Part shown: in pieces, positions 29,259 through 39,794 of the stretch
How positions within the stretch are numbered: the stretch's first letter is position 1
Layout of the letters: the number at the start of each line of letters is the position of its first letter
Assembly: GCF_001431205.1 (NCBI RefSeq)
Contig: NZ_LGPC01000011.1
Location: forward strand, 403,596 to 467,595
Origin: Staphylococcus sp. NAM3COL9
GTDB lineage: Bacteria; Bacillota; Bacilli; Staphylococcales; Staphylococcaceae
Reading direction: 5' to 3'
DNA: 64,000 nucleotides
Position numbers and translations under genes: made by a program
The notes under the pieces: generated by a model
Told to the model about the DNA's origin: nothing
What the model saw: only the letters and a program-made list of their open reading frames with translations
The model's database searches: none

Positions 29259-30249
29259 TGTTTGAGCCTCCTTCTTCGTAAACATGTGTATAAGTTTCTT
29301 CCGCTGATGGATAAGGTGCTTGCTCAGCTTCTTTAGTTGCTTGATTGACTATTTCTTTATGCTCTTTTTCTAGTTCATTTAACCAGCTTTCATCAATAAA
29401 ACCTTCTTCAAGTAAAAATGTTTTGAATTTAAGGTTACAATCTAAAGATTTAAGTTCATCGCGTTCTTCTTTTGAACGGTATTTATCATCATCATCAGAT
29501 GAATGGGCAGTCATTCTCGTACACATAGCTTCTATAAGTGTTGATCCTCCACCGTTTAAAGCACGTTCTCTAGCTTCTTTCATTACTTTATACATAGCTA
29601 TTGGATCATTTCCATCCACGTGCTCGCCATGTATTCCATAGCCAATAGCACGGTCAGAAAGTTTTTCAGCGCCATATTGAAGTGAGTCAGGAACTGAAAT
29701 CGCATATTTATTGTTTTCAATTACACAAATAAACGGTAATTTATGTACTCCTGCAAAGTTTAAGCCTTCGTGAAAATCCCCTTGGTTTGAACTACCTTCA
29801 CCGACAGTTGTCATTGCTATGTTCGGTTTGTTATCCATTTTTAAGGCTAAAGAAGCACCAACAGCGTGCAAAATTTGAGTTCCTACTGGAGAACCTTGAG
29901 AAAGCATGCCTATGTCACTTTGACCAAAATGAGAAGGCATTTGTTTTCCACCTGAGTTGATATCATCACGTTTACCAAAAGCGGCTAACATAGAATTTAG
30001 AGGTGTCATACCTAAATAAGTTACGAGCGCTAAATCTCTATAATAAGGTGAGGAAATATCACCTTTTTGCATAGCGTAAGCCATACCTATTTGTGTTGCT
30101 TCTTGTCCTTGGCAGCTAATGACAAAGGGGATTTTGCCTGCACGGTTTAATAACCACATACGTTCGTCTATTTTACGACCTAAGTCCATCCATTTGTACA
30201 TTGCTTGTAGGTCTTCTTTTTCTAAACCTACTGATTTATAATCAAACAT
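29251..30249 (-). CDS. bkdAA: Branched-chain 2-oxoacid dehydrogenase E1 alpha
   Basis: Thiamine-diphosphate-binding E1 subunit, 332 residues. The ThDP/Mg motif GEGSSNQGDFHEGLNFAGVH to ENNKYAISVP is intact, as is the phosphorylation-loop-like region TRMTAHSSDDDDKYR. N-terminal CQGQEATQIGMAYAMQKGD is typical of BCKDH E1 alpha. It lies 15 bases after lpdA. Confidence 0.93.
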   Translation of the reverse strand: MFDYKSVGLEKEDLQAMYKWMDLGRKIDERMWLLNRAGKIPFVISCQGQEATQIGMAYAMQKGDISSPYYRDLALVTYLGMTPLNSMLAAFGKRDDINSGGKQMPSHFGQSDIGMLSQGSPVGTQILHAVGASLALKMDNKPNIAMTTVGEGSSNQGDFHEGLNFAGVHKLPFICVIENNKYAISVPDSLQYGAEKLSDRAIGYGIHGEHVDGNDPIAMYKVMKEARERALNGGGSTLIEAMCTRMTAHSSDDDDKYRSKEERDELKSLDCNLKFKTFLLEEGFIDESWLNELEKEHKEIVNQATKEAEQAPYPSAEETYTHVYEEGGSNNG

Positions 30250-30264
30250 TTTATTACCTCCTTA

Positions 30265-31686
30265 TTAAACGTGAATCGATCTATTCTCAACTTTTAATCC
30301 TAATTCCATTAACACTTCAGAAAGAGAAGGATGTGCATGGGTTGTTAAACCGAGTTCTAATGTTGAACCATTCATAAATTGGAATAATGATACTTCATTA
30401 ATCAGTTCTGTGACATGAGGTCCAATCATATTCAGCCCTAATACAGTATCATTTTTTTGATCGATTACGACTTCACAAAAACCACTTTGATTTTGTGTGT
30501 CTTCAATTACAGCTTTACCTATTGCTTTAAACGGTACTTTTACTGCGCGTGCCTTAATATTTTCTGCTTTGGCCTCTTCTAAATTTATGCCAATGCTCGC
30601 TACTTCTGGTTGACTATAAACACATCTTGGCATTTTTAGATAATCTACAGGTAATGGAGATGCGTCAAACATATGTTCAATGGCAATAATCCCTTCTTTT
30701 GAACCCACGTGTGCAAGTTGCAATTTACCGATACAATCACCAGCAGCGTATATATGCTTATCCTCAGTTTGTTGATATTTGTTAACGATGATATGGTTTT
30801 TATCAGTTAACTTGATTTTAGTATTAAGTAGGCCGATATCATCAGTGTTCGGTTTACGACCTATCGAAACGAGTGTTTTGTCGAATCTAACTGACGTTTC
30901 ATTCAGTGTTATTGTAATCTTATTTTCATTAATTACAATATTTTCTTCACCTAGTTGCGTATTTTCATAAAATGTTACGCCTCGCTCAGTTAATTCTTGT
31001 TTTAATACTTTTGCTACTGATTTACTTTCAGTTGGTAGAATACGTTCTCCAGCTTCAATCACTGATACCTCGACACCAAAATCTACAAGCAATGATGCAA
31101 ATTCTAAACCAATTACACCGCCTCCAATAATTGCGATTGAACTTGGTAAATGATCAAGATTTAAAATGTCATCACTAGAAAGAACAATATTATTATCAAA
31201 TGGCAAAAATGGTAGTTCCATTGGTTGAGAACCTGTACAAATCAGCACGTTATTATTCGGAATTAACTCTGACTCACCATCTTCAAATTCTACTGAAACT
31301 GTACCACTTTGAGGTGAAAAAATTGAAGGTCCTAATAAACGACCAGTACCATTAAACACATCAATTTTATTATGGTCCATCAAATGTTTTACCCCTTTAA
31401 ACATTTGATTAACGACTTCATGTTTACGTTCTTGAACGCGTGAAAAATTCAATTTAAAATTGTTTATATCAACGCCAAATTCACTTGAATTTTTAACTGT
31501 ATGCATAACTTCAGCTGATTTTAAAAGTGCTTTTGTCGGGATACATCCTTTATGTAAACAAGTTCCCCCAAGTAAAGACTTTTCTACAAGTGCAACTTTT
31601 TTTCCTAGTTGAGATGCTCGGATTGCCGAGACATACCCAGCTGTACCTCCGCCTAATATTACTAAATCATATTTTTCTTCTGACAT
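30265..31686 (-). CDS. lpdA: Dihydrolipoamide dehydrogenase E3 of the bkd complex
   Basis: FAD enzyme reoxidising dihydrolipoamide with NAD+. 473 residues: FAD motif LGGGTAGYVSAIRA, redox disulfide Cys43/Cys48 in GGTCLHKGCIPTKALL, NAD-binding GGGVIGLEFAS, FAD motif YAAGDCIGKLQLAH, and C-terminal catalytic His in THAHPSLSEVL. ATG at 31686 has TTAGGAGTG upstream. First intact gene of the dehydrogenase set, immediately downstream of the decayed buk, as in the Bacillus order ptb-...-buk-lpdV-bkd. Confidence 0.93.
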   Translation of the reverse strand: MSEEKYDLVILGGGTAGYVSAIRASQLGKKVALVEKSLLGGTCLHKGCIPTKALLKSAEVMHTVKNSSEFGVDINNFKLNFSRVQERKHEVVNQMFKGVKHLMDHNKIDVFNGTGRLLGPSIFSPQSGTVSVEFEDGESELIPNNNVLICTGSQPMELPFLPFDNNIVLSSDDILNLDHLPSSIAIIGGGVIGLEFASLLVDFGVEVSVIEAGERILPTESKSVAKVLKQELTERGVTFYENTQLGEENIVINENKITITLNETSVRFDKTLVSIGRKPNTDDIGLLNTKIKLTDKNHIIVNKYQQTEDKHIYAAGDCIGKLQLAHVGSKEGIIAIEHMFDASPLPVDYLKMPRCVYSQPEVASIGINLEEAKAENIKARAVKVPFKAIGKAVIEDTQNQSGFCEVVIDQKNDTVLGLNMIGPHVTELINEVSLFQFMNGSTLELGLTTHAHPSLSEVLMELGLKVENRSIHV

Positions 31687-31717
31687 GTTTGCACTCCTAA
31701 CTATAAACTTTGTTACT

Positions 31718-32752
31718 TTCTATATTTTTTAAAACAAGCGATGTGCGAGTCGCTAAAGGTCCATTTCTTTTTCATCGGAATAAATTACCACGGTGCTATC
31801 TAATCGACATAAGGTTGGAATAAGGGTGTTAATGTTTTATTATAACTCAGTCTGTCAGCATGGATAACTTGATCAACATTTCCTTTAAAAACAGTTGCAC
31901 GTTCGCCAATCGCTTTCGCAACTTGATATGCTAAAGTATCAAACGCTAATTTCACATCACTATACGATTCATATTTAAGTGATACCACTTTTATATCATC
32001 TCGTTTAAACATATTTACAAGAACGCCTCTTTGCTTAATAAGTGATCTTTTCTTGCGGAGTAAAATTGCATTTATCACCATATTCATATAACAAATTATA
32101 TGATATAGAACCTACCCGTTCAGAACTAAAAGGACTTCACCTAGCAAGCCTTCGTTCACATCAACCACAAACCCCTGTTTATGTGCTCCAACAGTTATAC
32201 CACCGCTCATATGAGCAACAAAAACGTTAACTTGTTGGTATGTTCTAATTGATAAATTTGCTTATAAGCTTGCAACAGACTTTTGATTTAATGTATGAAA
32301 AATACTCCTTCATTTTATACCATTGATACCTGTAACTCTAACAATATCCATTAATTCATCTAAAACTACAGGGTCAATTGTAAACACAGGCATTTGAAGA
32401 TATTGCCTTAATACGCAACCGATAATACCACTTAAATTAGATACATGGTCGCCGTATTTAAATATTCGAAGGTCATTATATATCGTTTCATTGATTGTAA
32501 AGACGCCACCACGTATAGGCTTTAATTAGCCTCCTCTACACGAAATACCATCAAAGTCACTAAAAAGTAAGTCAGCTACTTTTTTACAAAACGTTCAATT
32601 TCAAATCGTCGATGTTTGATTTGTTCTATCAGATTTAAGGAAGTAATTTCATAGTCATGCCGTATTGCTTAGTTGTAATTGCAATACACATCTGTATAAA
32701 TAGCAACCTTAGAAGATGCGCTTACTAAATTTAGCACTAAAATTTGAGACAT
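31718..32752 (-). pseudogene. buk: Butyrate kinase, degraded
   Basis: Buk would convert branched acyl-phosphate to acid plus ATP. Reading the minus strand from the ATG at 32752 (good ribosome site GAAGGTGAGG) gives MSQILVLNLVSASSKVAIYTDVYC, then a stop at 32671. More stops follow, near 32580 and 32526, with recognisable Buk pieces in several frames: [94 protein letters not shown] and a last piece around VVIYSDEKEMD near 31740. At least three stops and several frameshifts make it clearly non-functional. The longest open piece is 31800-32087. Position and direction match an operon ptb-buk-lpdA. Confidence 0.9.
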
Positions 32753-33012
32753 TGCCTCACCTTCATTATTGAAAATAAAATAGAAAGTTATCAACTTTAT
32801 CTGCTCATGGAACATAGATTCATTATTCTACAACGGTTAGTTTAACGGCGTCAAAGTTGAAATAAGCGTCAATATTGAAAAGTTATCGCACATAAAAGTA
32901 TTACAATAAACTATTTATAATATCCACTTATATTTTACATCAAATAGACAAAATATAAAATAAATAACCTATTTTTTATTGCATCAAGCAAAAAGAGTCT
33001 TTCATAACAAGG

Positions 33013-33909
33013 TTAATTTAAAACTTTTAAGGCTAACAATAACGAATCGAGTTTGTTTTGTTTATTATCAGCTCTAGAAGTAAGTACAATTGGAAATTTT
33101 GCGCCTAAAACTAGGCTTGCTACACGTGCACTAGCAAAGTATGTGAATGACTTGTATAACGTGTTGCCAACATCAATATGCGATACAAGCAATGCATCGA
33201 CGTCGCCGGCTACAGTAGACTTTATATTCTTTTTAATAACACTTTCCATGCTTATTGCGTTATCAAAAGTTAGAGGACCGTCAACAATTAAATAATCATC
33301 TGAATCTCTAATAAAAATATTTTTAATTTTTTCAGAATCTGTAGAAGATGGGATTTTCCTTGTAACTTTTTCGACAGATGATAATAAACCTACTTTAAAC
33401 TGTTCATAACCTAATGCCTTACTAAATACTGATAAATTTTTAATGATTTTTCTTTTTTCTTCTACTGAAGGTGAAATGTTTAAAGAAACATCACTCATCA
33501 TTAATGTTTTATGATAATTTGGTATATCGAAACATGCGACATGACTTAGAAAGCCATGATTTTCTATAAAATTTTTATTACTTAAGACAAAAGATAGTAA
33601 TGATGAAGACGTTAAATCACCTTTCATTAATATCGAAACTTTACCGCGTGATAAATCTTGTGCACATTGTTTAAATAATTCATTTTCATCATAAAATGTA
33701 TAAATGTGAATTCTATTTAATAATCGTGCATCTATATTAAAAGATCTTATGATTTCGGTTGGATCATGTGTGTCATATAAAAATACTTCTATATCTGTTA
33801 AAGTAAGTGCTTCTAACACGACTGAGAGCATCTTTTCATCGTTTGCATATAAAATGGCTATATTACCTTTTAAAGTTATAGACGGATCAATTAAATGTTG
33901 ATATTGCAT
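33013..33909 (-). CDS. ptb: Phosphate butyryltransferase
   Basis: Interconverts (branched) acyl-CoA and acyl-phosphate. 298 residues, full length for the PTA_PTB family, with GKVSILMKGDLTSSSLL, VSLNISPSVEEK, VDGPLTFDNAIS, AGDVDALLVSHIDVGNTLYKSF and KFPIVLTSRADN, all expected in Ptb. No internal stop. ATG at 33909 is preferred, after GGGAAAGG; a GTG frame start at 33921 lies on that site. Located 52 bases after recN and about 260 bases before the decayed buk. Its partner enzyme is lost, so the gene may be on the way to decay or serve another role. Confidence 0.82.
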   Translation of the reverse strand: MQYQHLIDPSITLKGNIAILYANDEKMLSVVLEALTLTDIEVFLYDTHDPTEIIRSFNIDARLLNRIHIYTFYDENELFKQCAQDLSRGKVSILMKGDLTSSSLLSFVLSNKNFIENHGFLSHVACFDIPNYHKTLMMSDVSLNISPSVEEKRKIIKNLSVFSKALGYEQFKVGLLSSVEKVTRKIPSSTDSEKIKNIFIRDSDDYLIVDGPLTFDNAISMESVIKKNIKSTVAGDVDALLVSHIDVGNTLYKSFTYFASARVASLVLGAKFPIVLTSRADNKQNKLDSLLLALKVLN

Positions 33910-33961
33910 GAAAAACAACACCTTTCCCTATAAGTAAAGTAGTATTTATAAGTTCGCATTA

Positions 33962-35641
33962 TTAATCATTAAGGTGATTTTGTTCTATCATTTCCTTAGC
34001 ATTCTGACGTGTAAGCTCAGTAACACTTGCTCCAGAAATCATTCTAGCTACTTCATCAATACGTTCTTCACCAGATAATTCTTTGATATGAGTAGTTGTT
34101 CTATCATCTTTAGAAGCTTTACTAATAAATAAATGTTGATCGCTCATTGTCGCTACTTGTGGTAAGTGAGAAATGCAGATTACTTGTATATGTTGTGCTA
34201 AATCTTTCATTTTCTGAGCCATTTTTTGTGCTGCTTGACCTGAAACACCAGAATCTACTTCATCAAATAAAATTGCTGTTTGGCCTCTTGTTTTCACAAA
34301 AATTGTTTTGAGCGCCAGCATAATTCTAGATAATTCTCCTCCAGAAGCGATTTTATTTAAGCTTTTAAGCGGCTCGCCTTTATTAGGACTAATTAAAAAT
34401 TCTACAAAATCAATACCTTCACGGTTGGGTGTATCTAATGGTTTAAAGGAAATTTCTAAATTCGCGTCTTTCATTTGTAAGTTTTGAATTTCATCAACAA
34501 TATTGTCTCGTAGCGATTGAGCTACGACATGACGTTCTTGAGATAATTTTCTACCTAACTTGAAAACTATATCATAAAGTGATTCTATTTCTTCGCGCAA
34601 TTGTGAAGTACTTTCTTCATAATTCTCAATTTTGTTGATTTCATTGTCCAATTTATCTTGATAAACAATGAGTTCACTAATGTTTTTACCATATTTACGT
34701 TTTAAGCTATTTAATACGTTCATTCTAGCTTCTAGTTCATTAAGATACTGTTCGTCAAATTCAGTGTTTGTGAGTTCATCATATAGCTGATGTTTCGCAT
34801 CATCTAAAGTGTAATAAAATTGATCTACCTCTTCTTTAAGTCGATCATATTTATCAGGCAAGATCTCACTAATTGACTGAAGTTGATTACTTAATTCATA
34901 CAAACGGTCGGTAATTGCGTGTTCATCAGTTAATGTTAGATGTGCATTGTTTAGTGCTAAGCTTAAATTCTCAGAGTTCTGAATGCGTTTAATATCTGTT
35001 TCAAGTTGTGAAACTTCTCCATCCGTTAATTGTGCTTCCTGTAATTCCTCATATTGAAATTTAAGTAAATCTAATCGTTGAAGTAGCGCTTGATCTGCAG
35101 TTTCCAAATCTTCAAGTTCTTTCTTTTTAGCTCTATATTGATCAAAAGTAGATACATAATCATCAAGCAAAGATTTATATGTATCCTCTGCATAGTTATC
35201 TAATAATTGTAAATGATATTTTTGCTTTAATAATGATTGCGTTTCATGTTGACCATGTATATCTAACAATTCTTGCATTATTTTTCGCAAGTCTTGTAGT
35301 GTAACAATTTGATTATTAACTCTACACATACTTTTTCCAGAACTAAAGATTTCTCTTTTAACTAATAAAAAATCTTCGTCTATATCAATTGATAAATCAC
35401 GTAATATGGAAATGGCTTCTTTACTCTCATCGATGTCGAAGATACCTTCTATAATTGATTTCTTTTCACCATGTCTCACATAATTTGAAGAAGCACGCAT
35501 GCCAATGAGTTGGCCAATGGCATCAATGATGATTGATTTCCCTGCACCTGTTTCACCACTTAATACTGTTAAGCCCTCTCCAAAATGCACTTCTAATTCA
35601 TCAATGATTGCAAATTGTTTAATAGATAAAGTTTGTAGCAT
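33962..35641 (-). CDS. recN: DNA repair protein RecN
   Basis: SMC-like ATPase acting early at double-strand breaks. 559 residues: N-terminal Walker A GETGAGKSIIIDAIGQ (~29-44), two long coiled-coil arms (~150-365, rich in Glu/Lys/Leu heptads), then the ABC signature ASGGELSRIMLALK, Walker B AILFDEVDSGVSG and the C-terminal switch ICISHLPQVA. Downstream of argR with a 21-base gap, the usual Firmicutes pair. Confidence 0.95.
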   Translation of the reverse strand: MLQTLSIKQFAIIDELEVHFGEGLTVLSGETGAGKSIIIDAIGQLIGMRASSNYVRHGEKKSIIEGIFDIDESKEAISILRDLSIDIDEDFLLVKREIFSSGKSMCRVNNQIVTLQDLRKIMQELLDIHGQHETQSLLKQKYHLQLLDNYAEDTYKSLLDDYVSTFDQYRAKKKELEDLETADQALLQRLDLLKFQYEELQEAQLTDGEVSQLETDIKRIQNSENLSLALNNAHLTLTDEHAITDRLYELSNQLQSISEILPDKYDRLKEEVDQFYYTLDDAKHQLYDELTNTEFDEQYLNELEARMNVLNSLKRKYGKNISELIVYQDKLDNEINKIENYEESTSQLREEIESLYDIVFKLGRKLSQERHVVAQSLRDNIVDEIQNLQMKDANLEISFKPLDTPNREGIDFVEFLISPNKGEPLKSLNKIASGGELSRIMLALKTIFVKTRGQTAILFDEVDSGVSGQAAQKMAQKMKDLAQHIQVICISHLPQVATMSDQHLFISKASKDDRTTTHIKELSGEERIDEVARMISGASVTELTRQNAKEMIEQNHLND

Positions 35642-35662
35642 CCTTATATCACTTCCTTATAC

Positions 35663-36115
35663 TTATAATAAATTAAAGATGCGTGTCTTAATTTTTTCGC
35701 TCGCAGAATTATCTCTACAGATAATTAAACAAGTATCATCGCCACAAATAGTTCCTAAAACCTCTTCCCAATCAATTTGGTCTAAAATTGCGCCGATTGA
35801 TTGAGCATTACCAGGTAATGTTTTTAGGACTAATAAATTGTCGGTTCCGTCAATGTTTACAAAAGAATCCATTAAATATCGTCCTAATTTCTCTAAAGGA
35901 TGGTATTTTCGATCATTTGGCAAACTATAGACATATTGTCCAGCAGGAGTCGGTACCTTTATAAGTTGTAACTCTTTAATGTCTCTTGAAACTGTTGCTT
36001 GAGTGACATTCAATTCGTACTCATTTAAACGCTTTACTAATTCATCTTGTGTTTCTATCTTTTCATTTGAAATGATTTCTCGTATTTTTATATGTCTCAC
36101 TGATTTTTTAGCCAT
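35663..36115 (-). CDS. argR: Arginine repressor ArgR/AhrC
   Basis: Arginine-dependent hexameric regulator of arginine biosynthesis and catabolism. 150 residues: N-terminal winged helix with [19 protein letters not shown] (recognition helix), and C-terminal arginine-binding domain with [17 protein letters not shown] and [15 protein letters not shown] (the GTICGDDT ligand motif). ATG at 36115 follows AGAGGTGC and gives [15 protein letters not shown]; upstream in-frame ATGs at 36148 lack support. In operon with recN. Confidence 0.93.
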   Translation of the reverse strand: MAKKSVRHIKIREIISNEKIETQDELVKRLNEYELNVTQATVSRDIKELQLIKVPTPAGQYVYSLPNDRKYHPLEKLGRYLMDSFVNIDGTDNLLVLKTLPGNAQSIGAILDQIDWEEVLGTICGDDTCLIICRDNSASEKIKTRIFNLL

Positions 36116-36335
36116 GTATAGCACCTCTGTAAACGAATATTTATACATTTATTTTACCACAAGCCTGTGAATTCTACTACTAAAGTTAATTTCAAATAGC
36201 GCTAAATATATTACGTTAATTATGCAATACATCAACAAAATGTCACTATAAGTTATACATATAATTATTGTAAAAATTCATCATATTATTTAAAGAATTA
36301 TTAAATGAGTGAATAATTATTGAATAATATATATT
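36116..36335. other. Gene-free stretch upstream of argR
   Basis: AT-rich (about 80 percent A+T by eye) with no plausible coding sequence; presumably holds the argR promoter. The terminator of the upstream operon lies at its right end. Confidence 0.5.
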
Positions 36336-36387
36336 CACCCAATAAAAAATCACGCTACATATACGTAGCATGATTTTTTATTGGGTG
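36336..36387 (-). terminator. Terminator after ispA
   Basis: Very long inverted repeat: CACCCAATAAAAAATCACGC and the complementary GATTTTTTATTGGGTG arm, loop ATATAC flanked by GCTAC/GTAG. About 22 paired bases. Confidence 0.85.
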
Positions 36388-36458
36388 TTAAGTAATTTAT
36401 TAACTGAACATATATTAAAGATGGAAAATCGTTATAAATAATTATCTAAAGCATCGTA

Positions 36459-37340
36459 TTATGATTCACGATCATTAAATAATTCAATAATACTTTCAAG
36501 ATCTTGAATATTATATGATTTTGGCAATTCATTTAAGCACTGAAATGCAGCATCAGTGTGAAACTTCAACTTCTCTTCTGCACCAGTTTGACCTAATAAA
36601 GATACGTAAGTACTTTTATCATTTTCGATATCACTACCAACCGCTTTTCCTAATTTTGCTTCGTCGCCATAGACATCCAGCAAATCATCTTTAATTTGAA
36701 ACATTAAGCCTAAATGTTCACTATATGTTTCTAAAAGATCTGCCACAGATTGCTCTGGTTCAGCAATATCAACTGCAGCCATAATTGCAAATTTAAGTAG
36801 CTCCCCAGTTTTAGCATTATGAATTTTTTCAAGTGTATTTAAATCTATGGATGAGCCTTCACTTTGCATATCTAATGCTTGCCCACCTACCATTCCTAAG
36901 TGACCACTTGCATATGATAAACGTTTAATCAGCTTAATTTTAACAGTATCAGTTAAATTAGAGTCATTGGAAATGATTTCAAAAGCTTTTGTAAGTAGTG
37001 CATCTCCAGCAAGTATCGCTTTCCATTCACCAAAAACTTTATGATTAGTAAGCTTGCCTCTACGATAATCATCGTTGTCAAACGGTGGTAAATCATCGTG
37101 AATTAATGAATATGTGTGGACTATTTCTAATCCTAAGGCAGATGATAATCCGGATTTATATTCATTTGATAACATATCTAAAGTTAATAATAATAAGACA
37201 GGTCTTATTCGTTTACCGCCTGCCTCTAAAGAGTAACGCATACTCTTTTCTATATTAGTGTTGAATGAAGACTCTGGAACAGTTGTAGATAACTTTTGAT
37301 TAATTTCTTCTTTTAAATCATTCATTTTGTTATTCGCCAT
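36459..37340 (-). CDS. ispA: Polyprenyl (farnesyl) diphosphate synthase
   Basis: Condenses isopentenyl units to C15 (farnesyl) diphosphate for undecaprenol, quinone and staphyloxanthin-type pigment synthesis. 293 residues with both aspartate-rich motifs: [18 protein letters not shown] (first, with a PPF in place of the commoner PAM) and [13 protein letters not shown] (second), plus [16 protein letters not shown] at 37340 gives [12 protein letters not shown], aligning with the S. aureus start; a TTG 9 bases upstream is closer to the GAGGAG site and cannot be excluded. Overlaps xseB by 11 bases. Confidence 0.9.
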   Translation of the reverse strand: MANNKMNDLKEEINQKLSTTVPESSFNTNIEKSMRYSLEAGGKRIRPVLLLLTLDMLSNEYKSGLSSALGLEIVHTYSLIHDDLPPFDNDDYRRGKLTNHKVFGEWKAILAGDALLTKAFEIISNDSNLTDTVKIKLIKRLSYASGHLGMVGGQALDMQSEGSSIDLNTLEKIHNAKTGELLKFAIMAAVDIAEPEQSVADLLETYSEHLGLMFQIKDDLLDVYGDEAKLGKAVGSDIENDKSTYVSLLGQTGAEEKLKFHTDAAFQCLNELPKSYNIQDLESIIELFNDRES

Positions 37341-37566
37341 CGTTATCAATCGTCTCCTCATTTTTAACATTTTCATCAGTCATGAGCTCATTGACTTTCT
37401 TTTCAGCATCTTTCAATGTTTCATCACAAGTTGCAGATAATTTCATACCACGTTGATATAAATTCAAAGATTCTTCTAATGATACATTTTCATTATCAAG
37501 TTTTTGAACGATGCCTTCGAGTTCTTTCATCATTTCTTCAAAACTTTGTGTATTACTATTACTCAT
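37330..37566 (-). CDS. xseB: Exodeoxyribonuclease VII small subunit
   Basis: Small helical subunit (78 residues) of the ExoVII single-strand nuclease, with the signature [19 protein letters not shown] and [15 protein letters not shown]. Overlaps the xseA stop by 8 bases and ispA by 11, so translation is coupled. Confidence 0.95.
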   Translation of the reverse strand: MSNSNTQSFEEMMKELEGIVQKLDNENVSLEESLNLYQRGMKLSATCDETLKDAEKKVNELMTDENVKNEETIDNDGE

Positions 37567-38896
37567 CTTTACACCTTACTTTCTTAACCTGTGCATCAAC
37601 AACGCCATCTTTCATTGTTAATACAATGTTATCATTTTCAGCTAAGTCGTTCGTACTCGTTATTACATCATCATCCTTATTCACAATTGTATATCCACGT
37701 AACATTGTGTTTGTTGGACTTAGATTATTTAAACTTTCTAGTTTACTAGCAAGTTTATTTTGTTGATTGTCAATAAAATTATTCATGACTTTATTTAAAT
37801 CTGTGCGCTTTTGATTATTTGTTAATTGTTCTCTATCAATATTTTGTTTAAAATTCCTCAAGTTAAACTTATTAGTTAATAGTTGTAATTGTTGCTGTTC
37901 ATTTTTAATTCTTAAATTCATTGCTAAGCTTAACTGCTTTTCTAAATCATCACGTTTTTGAATTTGTTGGTCATATAACAATGTTGGTGTTTGAAATTTA
38001 TAATATGAAGACACATGTTCCAAATATTTTCTTTGTTGTAGCATATGCTGTTTGATAAAACGAGTGAGCGAAAGGTTCGTTTGCTTTAAATATTGACGTA
38101 ATTCATATTGATCTGGTGTAGCCATTACTGCTGCTTGAGTTGGCGTAGCAGCACGTACATCAGCTACGAAGTCACTTAACGTAAAATCGGTTTCATGTCC
38201 AACAGCGGATATGATTGGCGTTTCACAAAAATATATCGCTTGTACTACATCTTCTTCGTTAAAGTTCCATAAATCTTCTATAGAACCACCACCACGACCT
38301 ATGATAATTGTATCAACATTTAATTGATCAGCTTGTTGTATCTTTTCAACTATATCATTTTTAGCTTGTTCACCTTGTACTAAAGTATTAATTTGAACTT
38401 GTTCAGCTAGTGGATATCGACTATTTATCGTAGTATGAATATCTCTAATTGCCGCTCCAGTACCTGCAGTTAACACTGCTATTTTTTGGGGGAATTTAGG
38501 AATTAACTTTTTATGATTTTGTTCAAAAAAACCATCTTTAGTTAATTTCTTTTTTAGTTGTTCTAATTTTTGGTATAAATTACCTATCCCATCAATATGC
38601 ATTTTATTAACATAAATTTGATAATTACCTCTACGCTCATAAACAGAAACGCGTGCTTCTAGCAATACTTCGTCACCTTCTTTAGGTTCGAAATCAATTT
38701 TAGAAGCACTGCCTTTAAACATCATTGCACTAATGACACTGTTTTTATCTTTGACATTAAAATAAAGATGACCACTACTATGCTTTTTAAAGTTAGACAG
38801 TTCACCTTTAATCAATACAGATTGCAGATGTGGGTCTTGATCAAATTTATATTTAATATATTTAGTTAATGCGGAAACACTTAAATAGTCTGCCAT
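37559..38896 (-). CDS. xseA: Exodeoxyribonuclease VII large subunit
   Basis: Catalytic subunit, 445 residues. N-terminal OB fold (~1-100, [20 protein letters not shown]), central nuclease domain with [35 protein letters not shown] and [26 protein letters not shown], then a long coiled-coil C-terminus (~260-400). The usual TSxTGAAIRD reads [10 protein letters not shown] here. In the nusB-xseA-xseB-ispA operon. Confidence 0.95.
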   Translation of the reverse strand: MADYLSVSALTKYIKYKFDQDPHLQSVLIKGELSNFKKHSSGHLYFNVKDKNSVISAMMFKGSASKIDFEPKEGDEVLLEARVSVYERRGNYQIYVNKMHIDGIGNLYQKLEQLKKKLTKDGFFEQNHKKLIPKFPQKIAVLTAGTGAAIRDIHTTINSRYPLAEQVQINTLVQGEQAKNDIVEKIQQADQLNVDTIIIGRGGGSIEDLWNFNEEDVVQAIYFCETPIISAVGHETDFTLSDFVADVRAATPTQAAVMATPDQYELRQYLKQTNLSLTRFIKQHMLQQRKYLEHVSSYYKFQTPTLLYDQQIQKRDDLEKQLSLAMNLRIKNEQQQLQLLTNKFNLRNFKQNIDREQLTNNQKRTDLNKVMNNFIDNQQNKLASKLESLNNLSPTNTMLRGYTIVNKDDDVITSTNDLAENDNIVLTMKDGVVDAQVKKVRCKDE

Positions 38897-38910
38897 TTTA
38901 TATCACTCTT

Positions 38911-39297
38911 TTATTCAATATTGCTCAATACACCATTGATAAATTTATAATGATCATCATCGCTGAATTGTTTCGCTAATTCAACAGCTTCATTTATAAT
39001 TACTTTTTGTGGTGTTGAACTATGTAACAATTCAAAAGTAGACATTCTTAAGATAATGCGATCTGTTTTCAATAAACGGTCTAGCGTCCAGTCTTTTAAG
39101 TTTGGTTGGATTTTTTCATCTAAAATCGTTTCATGATCTTTTACTCCAGTTACTAACCAGCTGATAAAATCGAATTCTAAATCTGGGTTTTCATCTTTAA
39201 TAAAACTAATTGCTTCTTCAATTGTTAATTCGCTATTTTTCATTTCAAGTTGAAAAAGAGTTTGAAAGGCTTGTGTTCTGGATTCTTTTCGACTCAT
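38911..39297 (-). CDS. nusB: Transcription antitermination protein NusB
   Basis: RNA-binding factor, which with NusE and NusG forms the rRNA antitermination complex. 128 residues, all helical, starting [19 protein letters not shown] and containing [29 protein letters not shown] at 39297 follows GAAGGAG; an earlier start at 39312 is inside the leader. Confidence 0.94.
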   Translation of the reverse strand: MSRKESRTQAFQTLFQLEMKNSELTIEEAISFIKDENPDLEFDFISWLVTGVKDHETILDEKIQPNLKDWTLDRLLKTDRIILRMSTFELLHSSTPQKVIINEAVELAKQFSDDDHYKFINGVLSNIE

Positions 39298-39419
39298 TAT
39301 AAACTCCTTCAAGCATTGTATTTTTGTAAATCATTTGAGGAAAGTAATAACAAATATATTATAATATTCGCTATTACTTTCCTACAAAATGTATTTAAAG
39401 TAAATTTGCTTATATAATT

Positions 39420-39782
39420 TTAATTTGTTGGTTCAATATGTGTAATATGAACATTGATTTGGCTAGGTTCAATTGTGGTCATTGTTGTTACAGAATTAAA
39501 AATAGTACTTTGGATTGTTTTCGCTGTTTCTGAAATATTGATACCGTAAGACAATGAACAATATACATCGATATAGATACCATCTTCTCTTGTATCAACT
39601 TTAACACCTTTGCTCAGCTGCTTTCTAGTAAATCCTTCAATACTACTATTCTTTAATTCTTTGAAATGACCTTGTATGCACTTTATTTCAGCTGTTGCAA
39701 TACTTGCTATAACTGTTAATACCTCAGGTGCAATTTCTATTTTTCCTAAATTGGAATGTGAGGTTTCTGATACTTTAACCAT
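39420..39782 (-). CDS. Asp23/Gls24 family protein (YqhY-like)
   Basis: 120 residues with the Asp23 domain core: GKIEIAPEVLTVIASIATAE near the N-terminus and VYCSLSYGINISETAKTIQS in the middle. Family members associate with the membrane or cell envelope. In B. subtilis the equivalent yqhY lies beside accBC and is linked to acetyl-CoA carboxylase control, and the same position here (12 bases after accC) supports the equivalence. Not the abundant Asp23 itself, which is encoded elsewhere in staphylococci. Confidence 0.85.
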   Translation of the reverse strand: MVKVSETSHSNLGKIEIAPEVLTVIASIATAEIKCIQGHFKELKNSSIEGFTRKQLSKGVKVDTREDGIYIDVYCSLSYGINISETAKTIQSTIFNSVTTMTTIEPSQINVHITHIEPTN

Positions 39783-39794
39783 TTCACATACCTC

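Noticed and set aside
32042..32230. 62-codon plus-strand frame with a plausible ATG
   Set aside because: It is the complement of buk remnants (the [10 protein letters not shown] and [11 protein letters not shown] regions), not a new gene.
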